Origin: Rhodocyclaceae bacterium | GTDB taxonomy: Bacteria > Pseudomonadota > Gammaproteobacteria > Burkholderiales > Rhodocyclaceae | DNA length: 64,000 nucleotides | Assembly: GCA_023230455.1 (NCBI GenBank) | Contig: JALNXH010000003.1 | Span: 1-64,000, forward strand | Direction of reading: 5' to 3' | Part shown: piece by piece, positions 16,348-26,300 of the stretch | How the letters are laid out: every line of letters starts with the position of its first letter | How positions within the stretch are numbered: position 1 is the stretch's first letter | The notes under the pieces: generated by a model | What the model saw: only the letters and a program-made list of their open reading frames with translations | Told to the model about the DNA's origin: nothing | The model's database searches: none | Program-made: the position numbers and the translations under genes

Positions 16348-18366
16348 TCATGCTGCGGCTTCGGGGCTGAATTCGACCAGTTCGGCGCCGTCCGCCACTT
16401 GATCGCCCACCGCGTAGCGGAAGGCATTGAGCCGGCCGCGGCAGGGGGCGACGATGGTGTGCTCCATCTTCATGGCTTCCAGGATCATTAGTGGAGCGCC
16501 CTTGTCCAGGAGAGCATCTATCTGGCCGAGCAGTGCGATCACTTTGCCCGGCATCGGTGCGACCAACTGGCCTTCGTGGGCGCCGCCGAGGTCACCCTGG
16601 AACAGTGGATCGACGGCGGAAAATATCCATACCCGGCCGTTGAGGAAAATGTGGCGGCGTTCCTTGGCTGCGACGACTGACAGCGACAGACGGCGCCCGT
16701 CCAGATCGGCGCGCAGTTCCCCATTGGCAGCCAACTGCCCGCCGACGCGGCTCGTCGTTCCGTCGATAGTCATCGCGAAGCCCGCACCGTCGATCATGAC
16801 CGTCACCGCGTGTTCCTGTTCGCCAAAGCGGTAGGCGAGCCTGCGTTGCCCGGCACTGTTGGGACGCCAGCCATCGCGAAGATGCCAGGGTGAGCGAGGA
16901 TCGGCGTGCCGCCGTGCGCTTTCCGCTGCGCTGTGTCGTTCCCAAAGCAGTTCGGCCAGCGTCGCCAGCAGCCAGGCTTCGCGCGGCGGGGCCGGATCGG
17001 CGGGAAAGAGGAAATCCTTTTCGCGTTCGATCAATCCGGTATCCAGGTCGGCGCCGGCAAAGGCGGGGCAGGTCACCAGCCGGGAGAGGAACTCGACGTT
17101 ATTGGCGACGCCGACGATGCGGTAGTCGGCCAGCGCTTTCTGCATGCGCGCCAGAGCTCGGCTGCGATCCTTGTCCCAGACGATCAGCTTGGCGACCATC
17201 GGGTCGTAGTGGGGCGTGATCTCGTCGCCTTGCTCGACGCCGCTGTCCACCCGCACATGCGTCGAGGCTTCCGGTGGTGCGAGATGCGCCAGGCGTCCGG
17301 TGGACGGAAGGAAACCCTTGGCCGGGTCTTCGGCATAAATCCGCGCCTCGATCGCGTGGCCGTCGATGGCGATCTGTTCCTGCCGCAACGGCAACGGCTC
17401 GCCGGCGGCGATGCGTAATTGCCATTCGACCAGATCGAGGCCAGTGATCATCTCGGTCACCGGATGTTCCACCTGGAGCCGGGTGTTCATCTCCATGAAA
17501 TAGAAGGTGCCGTCCTGGTTGGCGATGAACTCCACCGTGCCTGCTCCGACGTAGCCCACGGCCAGCGCCGCTTCCACGGCGGCCTTGCCCATCGCGGTGC
17601 GGCGCTCGGCGGTCATGCCCGGCGCGGGCGCCTCTTCGACCACCTTTTGATGCCGTCGCTGCACTGAGCAGTCGCGCTCGAAGAGATGGATACAGTTGCC
17701 GCGGCTGTCGCCGAACACCTGAATCTCTATGTGGCGCGGTTTGACGATGTACTTTTCCACCAGCACGTGATCGTCGCCGAAACTGGCGCTGGCCTCGCGC
17801 TTGCACGAAGCGAGGGCGTCGGCGAAATCGGCGCTGTGCTCCACCAAACGCATGCCCTTGCCGCCGCCGCCGGCGGCGGCTTTGATCAGCACCGGATAGC
17901 CGATGGTATTGGCCTGTTGATGCAGGTAAGTGGCATCCTGGTTGTCGCCGTGATAGCCCGGAGTCAACGGAACGCCGGCTTTTTCCATCAGTTTTTTAGC
18001 TTCAGACTTGGAACCCATCGCGTGGATGGCGGAGACCGGTGGGCCGATGAAGACGATGCCGGCTTGAGCGCAGGCTTGGCAGAACTGCTCGTTCTCGGAG
18101 AGGAAACCGTAGCCCGGATGGATCGCCTGGGCGCCGGTCTGTAGGGCGGCGGCGATGATGTTGTCGATCACCAGATAGCTTTCGCGTGCAGCGGCCGGGC
18201 CGATCAATACCGCTTCGTCGGCCAGCCGCACATGGCGCGCGCCGGCATCGGCCTCGGAGTAGACCGCCACGGTGCGGATGCCGAGGCGGCGCGCGGTCTT
18301 GATGACCCGGCAGGCGATCTCTCCCCGGTTGGCGATGAGGATTTTTTCAAACATTTTCGTCTCCAT
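16348..18366 (-). CDS. liuD: Methylcrotonyl-CoA carboxylase, biotin-containing alpha subunit
   Basis: 672 residues. Domains in order: biotin carboxylase (FEKILIANRGEIACRVIKTA, then AAAGGGGKGMRLV ATP-grasp loop and EMNTRLQVEHPVTE), a linker/BT domain, and a biotin carboxyl carrier domain with EAMKMEHT near residue 630. It carboxylates biotin with ATP and bicarbonate and with LiuB converts 3-methylcrotonyl-CoA to 3-methylglutaconyl-CoA in leucine and acyclic-terpene breakdown. Gene context (liuA, liuB, liuC) distinguishes it from propionyl- or geranyl-CoA carboxylases. Start METKMFEK at 18366 lies immediately after the liuC stop; the internal Met5 is an alternative. Confidence 0.92.
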   Translation of the reverse strand: METKMFEKILIANRGEIACRVIKTARRLGIRTVAVYSEADAGARHVRLADEAVLIGPAAARESYLVIDNIIAAALQTGAQAIHPGYGFLSENEQFCQACAQAGIVFIGPPVSAIHAMGSKSEAKKLMEKAGVPLTPGYHGDNQDATYLHQQANTIGYPVLIKAAAGGGGKGMRLVEHSADFADALASCKREASASFGDDHVLVEKYIVKPRHIEIQVFGDSRGNCIHLFERDCSVQRRHQKVVEEAPAPGMTAERRTAMGKAAVEAALAVGYVGAGTVEFIANQDGTFYFMEMNTRLQVEHPVTEMITGLDLVEWQLRIAAGEPLPLRQEQIAIDGHAIEARIYAEDPAKGFLPSTGRLAHLAPPEASTHVRVDSGVEQGDEITPHYDPMVAKLIVWDKDRSRALARMQKALADYRIVGVANNVEFLSRLVTCPAFAGADLDTGLIEREKDFLFPADPAPPREAWLLATLAELLWERHSAAESARRHADPRSPWHLRDGWRPNSAGQRRLAYRFGEQEHAVTVMIDGAGFAMTIDGTTSRVGGQLAANGELRADLDGRRLSLSVVAAKERRHIFLNGRVWIFSAVDPLFQGDLGGAHEGQLVAPMPGKVIALLGQIDALLDKGAPLMILEAMKMEHTIVAPCRGRLNAFRYAVGDQVADGAELVEFSPEAAA

Positions 18367-19158
18367 TCAGACCTTGGGCACCCAAGCCGCGGCGCGCTTT
18401 TCGAGGAAGGCGCTGAGCCCCTCGCGGGCTTCGGGCTGGGCGCGCTGGCTGGCGATGCGGAAAGCGGTTTCCGCGAGCAGGGAGTCGTCGACCGAGCGAT
18501 AGGCGACGGTTCGAATCAGATCCTTGGCAGCGGCCTGCGCCTGCGGACCGCACTGGAGCAGCGCCGCGACGATTTCCGCGATCTTGGCGTCAAGAGCTTC
18601 GGCAGGTACGCACTCGTGAACCAGACCGAGTGCCGCCGCGCGTGCCGCACCGATGCGTTCTGCGGTGAGAAAGAAGCGCGCCGCCTGGCGTTCGCCGATG
18701 GCGCGGATCACATAAGGGCTGATGATGGCAGGGATGACGCCGACACGGACTTCGGTGGTGGCGAAGCTGGCGTTCTCCGAAGCAATACAGATGTCGCATG
18801 CGGCTGCCAGCCCCATGCCGCCGCCGAGCGCTGCGCCATGTACCCGGGCAAGGGTGGGTTTGCCAAGCTGGGCGAGATTGCGCAGGGTTTCCGCGAAGCG
18901 TCGCGCACCGGCCTCGTTCTCCTCTTGCGAGGCGAGGCCGGCGGCTTTCATTTCCGCCAGATCGCCGCCAGCAGAGAAGCTCTTGCCGCGGCCGGCGACT
19001 ACCACCACCCGGATCGATGCATCGTCGGCGATGGCTTTGATGGCCGCGCCAAGTTCGACGACTAGGCCGCTGCTGAAGGCGTTGTGCACGTCCGGGCGGT
19101 TCAACCAGATCGTGGTGACCGGGCCCTCGTGCTGGAGTTCAATGAATTCGCTCATCAT
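18367..19158 (-). CDS. liuC: Enoyl-CoA hydratase, 3-methylglutaconyl-CoA hydratase type
   Basis: 263 residues, crotonase family. Oxyanion-hole regions are visible: GRGKSFSAGGDLAEMKA (first) and HGAALGGGMGLAAACDICIA (second), and the catalytic-face Glu segment TTEVRVGVIPAIISPYVIRA. It hydrates 3-methylglutaconyl-CoA to 3-hydroxy-3-methylglutaryl-CoA. Two adjacent ATG codons (19156-19158 and 19153-19155) offer the start. It lies 11 bp after liuB and directly abuts liuD. The next pathway gene, HMG-CoA lyase (liuE), is not present in this window. Confidence 0.9.
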   Translation of the reverse strand: MMSEFIELQHEGPVTTIWLNRPDVHNAFSSGLVVELGAAIKAIADDASIRVVVVAGRGKSFSAGGDLAEMKAAGLASQEENEAGARRFAETLRNLAQLGKPTLARVHGAALGGGMGLAAACDICIASENASFATTEVRVGVIPAIISPYVIRAIGERQAARFFLTAERIGAARAAALGLVHECVPAEALDAKIAEIVAALLQCGPQAQAAAKDLIRTVAYRSVDDSLLAETAFRIASQRAQPEAREGLSAFLEKRAAAWVPKV

Positions 19159-19169
19159 GGTTCCCTTGG

Positions 19170-20777
19170 CTACATGCGGAACAGGCCGAAGCGCGTCGCC
19201 TGGATCGGGGCGTTCAACGTGGCCGAGAGGGACAGGCCGAGCACGCGACGGCTCTGCGCCGGATCGACGATGCCGTCGTCCCAGAGGCGGGCCGTGGCGT
19301 AATAGGGGTGGCCCTGATCCTCGTACTGCTGGCGGATCGGCGACTTGAAACTTTCCTCGTCCTCCTTGCTCCATGCGCCGCCGCGGGCTTCGATGCCGTC
19401 GCGGCGGACGGTGGCGAGCACGCTTGCCGCTTGCTCGCCACCCATCACCGAGATGCGGCTGTTGGGCCACATCCAGAGGAAGCGCGGCGAGTAGGCGCGG
19501 CCGCACATGCCGTAGTTGCCGGCGCCGAACGAGCCGCCGATGATCAGCGTCATTTTGGGCACCTGCGCCGTGGCGACGGCGGTGACCAGCTTTGCGCCAT
19601 CCTTGGCGATGCCGCCGTTTTCGTATTTGCGGCCGACCATGAAGCCGGTGATGTTCTGCATGAACAGCAAGGGAATGCCGCGCTGGGCGCAAAGTTCGAT
19701 GAAATGCGCGCCTTTCTGCGCCGACTCGGAAAACAGGATGCCGTTGTTGGCGACGATACCCACCGGGTAGCCGTAGAGCTGGGCGAAGCCGGTCACCAAG
19801 GTGGTGCCATAGCGCGCCTTGAATTCGTCGAAGCGCGAACCGTCGACGGTGCGGGCGATGATCTCGCGCACGTCGTAGGGCTTGCGCGTGTCGGTGGGCA
19901 GGATGCCGTAGATCTCGGCCGGATCGTAGATCGGCTCCTCGCCGCCGCCGATGGCCATGGCGATGGATTTCGGCCGGTTCAGATTGGCGACGATGCGGCG
20001 GGCGATGTAGAGGGCGTGAGCGTCGTTTTCGGCCAAGTGGTCGGCAACGCCGGAAATCCGCGTATGCACGTCGCCGCCGCCGAGGTCCTCGGTGGTGACG
20101 ACCTCGCCGGTCGCCGCCTTGACCAGCGGCGGGCCGCCGAGAAAGATGGTGCCCTGGTTGCGCACGATCACCGTTTCGTCGGACATCGCCGGCACGTAAG
20201 CGCCGCCGGCGGTGCAAGAACCCATGACGATCGCGATCTGCGGAATGCCCTGGGCGCTCATGTTGGCCTGGTTGAAGAAGATGCGGCCGAAATGCTCGCG
20301 GTCGGGGAAGACCTCGTCCTGGCGGGGCAGGAAGGCGCCGCCCGAATCCACCAGATAGATACAGGGCAGCCGATTCTCGGCGGCGATTTCCTGCGCCCGC
20401 AGATGCTTCTTCACCGTCATCGGGTAATAGGTGCCGCCTTTCACCGTCGCGTCGTTGGCGACGATCATGCACTCGATTCCTTCGACCCGGCCAATGCCGG
20501 TGACGATGCCGGCGCCGGGCGATTCGTTGTCGTACAGGTTGTAGGCGGCGAGCTGACCGGTTTCGAGGAAGGCAGTACCGGGATCGAGCAGGTGGTCGAT
20601 GCGGTCGCGTGGCAGCAGTTTGCCGCGTGCAGTGTGCTTCTCGCGCGCCGCGGGGCCGCCGCCGAGCGTCGCTTGTTGGACCTTGTCGCGCAGGTCGTCG
20701 ACCAGTGCGCGCATCGAGGCGGCGTTGGCCTGGAATTCGGCCGAGCGCGTGTTGATGGAGGATTTGAGGACGGTCAT
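19170..20777 (-). CDS. liuB: Methylcrotonyl-CoA carboxylase, carboxyltransferase beta subunit
   Basis: 535 residues, standard for acyl-CoA carboxylase beta subunits. Visible are the crotonase-fold halves: LLPRDRIDHLLDPGTAFLE at the N-terminus, GSCTAGGAYVPAMSDE in the first half, and GGSFGAGNYGMCGRAYSPRF in the second, the latter typical of methylcrotonyl-CoA specificity. It transfers carboxyl from biotin on LiuD to 3-methylcrotonyl-CoA. The start MTVLKSS at 20777 is chosen over an in-frame Met nine codons upstream, because it follows the liuA stop (20779-20781) by one base, indicating translational coupling. Confidence 0.93.
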   Translation of the reverse strand: MTVLKSSINTRSAEFQANAASMRALVDDLRDKVQQATLGGGPAAREKHTARGKLLPRDRIDHLLDPGTAFLETGQLAAYNLYDNESPGAGIVTGIGRVEGIECMIVANDATVKGGTYYPMTVKKHLRAQEIAAENRLPCIYLVDSGGAFLPRQDEVFPDREHFGRIFFNQANMSAQGIPQIAIVMGSCTAGGAYVPAMSDETVIVRNQGTIFLGGPPLVKAATGEVVTTEDLGGGDVHTRISGVADHLAENDAHALYIARRIVANLNRPKSIAMAIGGGEEPIYDPAEIYGILPTDTRKPYDVREIIARTVDGSRFDEFKARYGTTLVTGFAQLYGYPVGIVANNGILFSESAQKGAHFIELCAQRGIPLLFMQNITGFMVGRKYENGGIAKDGAKLVTAVATAQVPKMTLIIGGSFGAGNYGMCGRAYSPRFLWMWPNSRISVMGGEQAASVLATVRRDGIEARGGAWSKEDEESFKSPIRQQYEDQGHPYYATARLWDDGIVDPAQSRRVLGLSLSATLNAPIQATRFGLFRM

Positions 20778-20778
20778 G

Positions 20779-21951
20779 TCAGGCGGTCTCGGCAAACAGT
20801 TCACGGCCGATCAGCATGCGACGGATCTCGCTGGTGCCGGCGCCGATTTCATAGAGCTTGGCATCGCGCCAGAGGCGCCCGACCGGGAACTCGGTGGTGT
20901 AGCCGACGCCGCCGAGCGCCTGGATCGCTTCGCCTGCCATCCAGGTCGCCTTCTCGGCGGAATAGAGAATCGCTCCGGCCGCATCCTTGCGCAGCGTGCG
21001 GCTGTGATCGCCGCGCTCGCAGGCCTTGCCAACCGCGTAGACATAGGCGCGGGTTGCCATCCACGTCGAGTACATGTCGGCCAGTTTGCCCTGCATCAAC
21101 TGGAACTCGCCGATCGGTTGGCCGAACTGCTCGCGCTGGTGCAGGAACGGAACGACGCTGTCCATACAGGCGGCCATGATGCCGAGCGGTCCGCCGCTGA
21201 GCACCGTGCGTTCGTAATCGAGCCCGGACATCAGCACCTTGGCGCCATTGCCTTCACCGCCAAGCACGTTTTCGGCGGGGACCTCGCAATCGTCGAAGAA
21301 CAACGGGAAGGTATTGGAGCCGCGCATGCCCAGCTTGTCGAGATGGTTGCCGTGGCTGAAGCCTTTGAAGGATTTCTCAACGATGAAGGCGGTCATGCCG
21401 CGTGGACCGGCCGCGGGATCGGTTTTGGCATAAACCACCAGGGTGTCGGCATCGCCACCGTTGGTGATCCACATCTTCGAGCCGTTCAGGACATAGCGGT
21501 CGCCCTTGCGCTCGGCGCGCAGCTTCATGCTCACCACGTCGGAGCCGGCATTGGGTTCCGACATCGCCAGGGCGCCGACATGGGTACCGTCGATCAGGCC
21601 GGGCAGGTACCGGCGGCGCTGGACTTCGTTGCCGTTGCGGTAAATCTGATTGACGCAGAGATTTGAGTGCGCGCCATAAGAGAGCCCGACCGAAGCCGAG
21701 GCGCGACTGATTTCCTCCATGGCGACGATATGGGCGACGTAACCCATCGCAGTGCCGCCGTATTCCTCCGGAACGGTCATGCCGAGCAAGCCCATGTCGC
21801 CGAATTTCCGCCACAGGTCGGCGGGGAATTCGTTGAGGCGATCCACTTCCGCGGCGCGCGGAGCGATCTCCTTGTCGGCGAATGCCTTCACGCTGTCCCG
21901 CAGCATGTCGATCGTTTCACCCAGATTGAAATCGAGGCCTTTGATATTCAT
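20779..21951 (-). CDS. liuA: Isovaleryl-CoA dehydrogenase
   Basis: 390 residues, acyl-CoA dehydrogenase family, oxidising isovaleryl-CoA to 3-methylcrotonyl-CoA with electrons to ETF. Features: GLLGMTVPEEYGGTAMGYV, ALAMSEPNAGSDVVSMKLRA (FAD/substrate loop), KMWITNGGDAD, and the C-terminal YEIGAGTSEIRRMLIGREL. The catalytic Glu of isovaleryl-CoA dehydrogenases lies unusually early, in helix G, and the LSGGPLGIMAACMD segment here is typical of that group. The start MNIKGLDF at 21951 has AAGGGGAG about 9 nt upstream. It is the first gene of the liuABCD operon, divergent from the TetR gene. Confidence 0.93.
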   Translation of the reverse strand: MNIKGLDFNLGETIDMLRDSVKAFADKEIAPRAAEVDRLNEFPADLWRKFGDMGLLGMTVPEEYGGTAMGYVAHIVAMEEISRASASVGLSYGAHSNLCVNQIYRNGNEVQRRRYLPGLIDGTHVGALAMSEPNAGSDVVSMKLRAERKGDRYVLNGSKMWITNGGDADTLVVYAKTDPAAGPRGMTAFIVEKSFKGFSHGNHLDKLGMRGSNTFPLFFDDCEVPAENVLGGEGNGAKVLMSGLDYERTVLSGGPLGIMAACMDSVVPFLHQREQFGQPIGEFQLMQGKLADMYSTWMATRAYVYAVGKACERGDHSRTLRKDAAGAILYSAEKATWMAGEAIQALGGVGYTTEFPVGRLWRDAKLYEIGAGTSEIRRMLIGRELFAETA

Positions 21952-22041
21952 GGCGCAACTCCCCTTTAAACTTGCCGTTCTCGGCAGGCGTATTCGAATA
22001 TTTGGCAATGCTACAGGGAATTCTTGTTTTTCGAAAGAAAA

Positions 22042-22059
22042 AATGAATCATAATTCATT
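22042..22059. promoter_or_regulatory. Operator-like palindrome between liuA and its TetR regulator
   Basis: AATGAAT-CATA-ATTCATT is a perfect palindrome with 7-bp arms in the 129-bp divergent intergenic region, 22 bp before the TetR start. It could control both directions and is the most likely operator of the regulator encoded next to it. Confidence 0.5.
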
Positions 22060-22080
22060 CAATGAACGGCGAATCATAAA

Positions 22081-22725
22081 ATGGCCTACAAACGATCGGC
22101 AATGATGGAAGAGCGCCTCGCCGGAAACCGCGAGCGAATCCTGGAGGCGGCGCGTAAGCTGGTGGCGGCAGGGGGCTTCCGCGAGGCGCGCGTCGCGGCG
22201 GTGGCCGCCGAGGCTGGAGTATCGACAGGGATGATTTATCGCTATTTCCCCTCCAAGGGCGATCTCTTCGTTGAGGTTTTGTCCGCGGCGGTTGAGAACG
22301 AGGTGGGAATCTTGCGGGAAATCGCCCGCGGTAAAGGCAGCGCGACCGAAAAACTGGCCGCCGCCGTGGCCTCATTCGCCCGGCGCGCGTTGCGTGGCCC
22401 GCATTTGGCTTACGCTTTCATCGCCGAGCCGACGGATGTCGAGGTCGAGGCGGCGCGAATCGGCGATCGCCGTAAGTTTGGCAACGTCTTCAAAGAGATT
22501 CTCAAGGCAGGGGTCGAGGCGGGTGAATTCCCCGCGCAAAACATCGATGTGACGGCCGCCTGCATTGTCGGCGCGTTTACCGAGGCTTTGATCGGGCCCA
22601 TTGGCCCGACGCGGCGTGCGCGGCAAAACGAGGCGGAACTGGTGGCGGCGATCGCTCTGAGCTGCGTGCGCTGCGTGGGGGCCGCTCCGCCTGCGAAGCG
22701 CACCGCACGATCACGCAAAATCTAG
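22081..22725 (+). CDS. TetR-family regulator of the liu operon (LiuQ-like)
   Basis: 214 residues. HTH: RERILEAARKLVAAGGFREA and AAEAGVSTGMIYRYFPSKGD. The C-terminal domain follows the AcrR-like pattern. Its position divergent from liuA matches LiuQ, the TetR-type regulator of branched-chain amino-acid catabolism known in betaproteobacteria; the alternative regulator LiuR is MerR-type and is not seen here. It probably represses liuABCD in the absence of an intermediate such as a branched acyl-CoA. The symbol is withheld because family membership rests on context. Confidence 0.85.
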   Translation: MAYKRSAMMEERLAGNRERILEAARKLVAAGGFREARVAAVAAEAGVSTGMIYRYFPSKGDLFVEVLSAAVENEVGILREIARGKGSATEKLAAAVASFARRALRGPHLAYAFIAEPTDVEVEAARIGDRRKFGNVFKEILKAGVEAGEFPAQNIDVTAACIVGAFTEALIGPIGPTRRARQNEAELVAAIALSCVRCVGAAPPAKRTARSRKI

Positions 22726-22955
22726 GGATGCGGGTACTCCGTTTCCGCCTTCGTTTGTGTTTTCGGTCGGCGAATACCCGACATCGCCGGTAGAATGGAC
22801 GGGCAAAAATTGGCGAAAAAAAGCACGAAGGATGCACGGGTTCCAAGGGAGCCAGTTGCGTTTCCGTTTTTGCCGGGAGGGGACTTGGCAATCGCCCGTG
22901 GCCGTTGAACGGATAGCAGGAATTCGCTGAGGAGCCCCATAAAAGAGGACTGCCC

Positions 22956-23360
22956 ATGTCTCGCGTACGCTGGAGTGCCGACCTTGAATGCGGGGTCAAG
23001 GTGCTCGACCTGCAACACCAGGAGCTGGTCGCCATCATCAATGCGATGGAAGACTGTCTCGATTGCGGCGAATTTCAGCTGGAATTGTCCAAGGACGTGA
23101 TGCGACGTCTGGCCAGCTATATTGTTTTCCATTTCCAGACCGAAGAGCGGCTGATGGTCGGGCACAAGGTTGCGAGCAAGCATGCCGAGGCCCATCGCAG
23201 AGAACATCAAGCCTTCGCCGATTTTGTGAGCAAGGCAGCGGGGCGCCTGGAAGAGGGGCGGCTCCGTGAGCAGTTGCCGGCGCTTTCGGCCTACCTTCAC
23301 AAATGGCTGCTCGATCACGTGACCAAGACCGATCGGCAACTGGCGAAGTACATTCTTTGA
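22956..23360 (+). CDS. Bacteriohemerythrin (O2-binding di-iron protein)
   Basis: 134 residues, the standard length of single-domain bacteriohemerythrins. All seven iron ligands can be placed: His21 (LQHQE), His59 and Glu63 (HFQTEE), His80 and His84 (HRREH), His121 and Asp126 (HVTKTD). The four-helix bundle binds O2 reversibly at a non-heme di-iron centre and serves as O2 sensor, store or shuttle. Its stop codon overlaps the start of the CHASE/GGDEF/EAL gene in a TGATG arrangement, implying coupled translation. This suggests O2-dependent control of c-di-GMP turnover. Confidence 0.92.
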   Translation: MSRVRWSADLECGVKVLDLQHQELVAIINAMEDCLDCGEFQLELSKDVMRRLASYIVFHFQTEERLMVGHKVASKHAEAHRREHQAFADFVSKAAGRLEEGRLREQLPALSAYLHKWLLDHVTKTDRQLAKYIL

Positions 23361-26300
23361 TGTCAGCGATGAGTCGAACGGCAGCTCAACCGGAGGCGGG
23401 AAAAGAATCGTCCGATCCGCAGGCCGCCGAGCCTTATGTGTCTTGGCCGGGATTGCTTGCCTGGGTCGTCCTGGCGATCGGACTGGCGCTGACCTGGTTG
23501 GCCTGGAATACTTCGGCAGCCATCGTGCGCGACCGGACCGCGGATCGCTTCCAGCACGAGGTGGATACCGTCAGGGAGTTCATCTCGTCGCGAATGAAGC
23601 AATACCGCATGACCCTACAGGGGGCCGCTGGTATTTTCAATGCCTCGGAGACGGTAACCCGGGAAGAATGGCGGAAGTACGCGGCGACGCTGCAATTGCA
23701 CCGTTTTCTGCCCGGTGTCCAAGGACTCGCTTATAGCCCGATGGTCAAGCGGAACGAGCTGCGCGGGCATCTCCGAAAGGTGCGGGCAGAGGGGTTCCCC
23801 GGCTATGCGATTCGGCCGGAAGGGATTCGCGAGGTGTACATCCCGGTGGTTTTCATCGAGCCGTTTGCAGGCCGCAATCTACAAGCCTTCGGCTACGACG
23901 TGTTCTCCGATCCGACGCGTCGCGCCGCAATGGAAGCCGCCCGCGACAGCGGAGATGTCGCCACCTCGCAGAGAGTGATTCTGGTTCAAGCGGACGAGAA
24001 GGATCCCCAACCCGGTTTCCTGATGTACATGCCGATCTATCGGCGTGGCCTGCCCTTGGATACCGTGGAGCAAAGGCGTGCGGCGTTGTCGGGATTTGTC
24101 TCTTTCCCATTTCAGGCCAGAGATTTGTTTGGCGGAATTTTGCAGACAGAGCACCCGAATATCGACCTGGAGCTATTCGACGGCGATTCCCTGTCGGAGG
24201 ATTCGTTGCTGTATCACGATTCCAAGCAGCGGCATATTCACTATGGCGATGCGCAGACCCATTCTAAATTCAGTACGCTGGTTAAGGTCGATGCGGCGGG
24301 CCGCCAATGGTCGCTGTATGTGCATGCATGGCCGGGCTACGCCAACGGCCCTGAGCAGCTTTATCCCGTAGCTGTAGCGGTGGGCGGAGCGACGATTACG
24401 CTGCTGGCATTCTGGATCGTGCTGTCCCTTTCGCGGCAACGCCAGCGGGCGTTTGCCTTGGCCCACGAAATCACAAAGGAACTGTCGGACAGCGAACAAA
24501 GGCACCGGGCGCTGTTCGAGATGATGCCGCTGCCGATGTGGACGATTGACGAGGAAACGCTGGCGTTTATCGACGTCAATCAGGCGGCGGAGGATCATTA
24601 CGGCTATACACGGGACGAGTTTCTCAAAATGACGGTCAGGGATATTCGTCCGGTTGAGGATATTCCATTGTTGCTTGACGGATTGGCGGGGCTGCCTCAT
24701 GGGGTTCTGCAACGGAATTGGCGCCACAAGAAAAAGGATGGCACGGTAATCGACGTCAGCGTCATAGCACGTCGCGTGAATGTCAAAGGACGACAGCACT
24801 GGTTCTCCGTGGTGAGGGATGTGACGAAAAGCAAACGCGATTTTGAGCGCCTGCAACTGGCAGCCAGCGTGTTTTCAAGCAGTCAGGAAGGCATCATGAT
24901 CACCGACCGGGAAAACCGGATCGTCGATGTCAATCCGGCATTTACCCGCATCACCGGCTACGCGCGCGAGGAGGTGCTCGGCGAAAACCCGGGGATGCTT
25001 GGCTCCGGGCGGCAGCCGCCGGAATTTTATGCGGCGATGAAAAAAGCGTTGACCGAAACCGGAGCCTGGAGCGGCGAAATGTGGAACCGCCGCAAATCCG
25101 GGGAAACCTACGCCGAACGCTTGAGCATCGACGTGGTGCGGGATGCCGACGGAGCCGTCAAAAATTATGTCGCAGTATTTTCTGACATCAGTCAGTTCAA
25201 GGCACACGAGGCCGAACTTGATCGCATCGCACACTACGATGCGTTGACCGGCGTTCCCAACAGGCGTCTGCTGGCCGATCGCCTTGAAATGTCGTTGGCG
25301 CGCAGCAAACGCGGCGGCAAGCTGCTGGCGGTGTGCTACATCGATCTGGATGGATTCAAAGTGATCAATGAAGCCTATGGGCATTCCGTCGGCGATCAGA
25401 TGCTGATCGAAACGGCGCAGCATCTTCATCGGAGTTTGCGTGGCGACGATACCGTCGCCCGCCTGGGCGGAGATGAGTTTGTTTTATTACTCGGCGATCT
25501 GACCGATAGCCGCGAGTGTTTCGCCGTGCTTGACCGGATTCTTGAAGGCATTGCGCATCCGCACCCGATAGATGGTACGGCGGTCTCCATTTCGGCCAGC
25601 ATCGGCGTCGCGATCTACCCGGAGGACGATGTCGATGCAGATACCCTGCTACGCCATGCCGATCAGGCCATGTTCCGGGCCAAGGACTCCGGCAAGAACT
25701 GTTATCGGCTCTTCGATACAGACCATGACCGTCGGATCAAATCGCACCGGGATTTGCTTGCGAATGTCCGGGATGGATTGGCAAAGAACGAATTTGCGTT
25801 GTTTTATCAGCCGAAAGTGGATATGCGCCAGGGCAGTGTTGCGGGTGCCGAAGCGCTGATCCGTTGGCACCACGCGGAACTCGGCCTGCTTGCGCCGGCG
25901 ATGTTCATGCCGATGGTCGATAACACGGAAATGGAAATACCGATCGGAGAGTGGGTGATTGCCGAAGCCTTCCGACAAGTGGCGGCTTGGGCCAAGGATG
26001 GGCTGATTGTTCCGGTCAGCGTGAATATCTCCGGTAACCACCTGCAGAGCCAGGTGTTCCTCCCCTATCTACGTAGTCAGCTGGCTGCGTACCCTGAAGT
26101 CGACCCGGCTTGGTTCGGGCTGGAAATTCTCGAAACAACCACGCTGGAGGATGTAGGCAACGTGTCCGGGGTCATCCGGGAATGTCAGGCGCTCGGCTTC
26201 CGTTGCGCGCTCGACGACTTTGGAACCGGCTATTCGTCGCTCACTTATCTGCGCCGTTTGCCAGCCCATATCCTGAAGATCGACCAGTCGTTCGTTCGCG

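Noticed and set aside
18367..20472. 701-codon frame joining liuC with sequence inside liuB
   Set aside because: Only the last 263 codons form a crotonase; the upstream part is an out-of-frame reading of liuB. LiuC start is placed at 19158.
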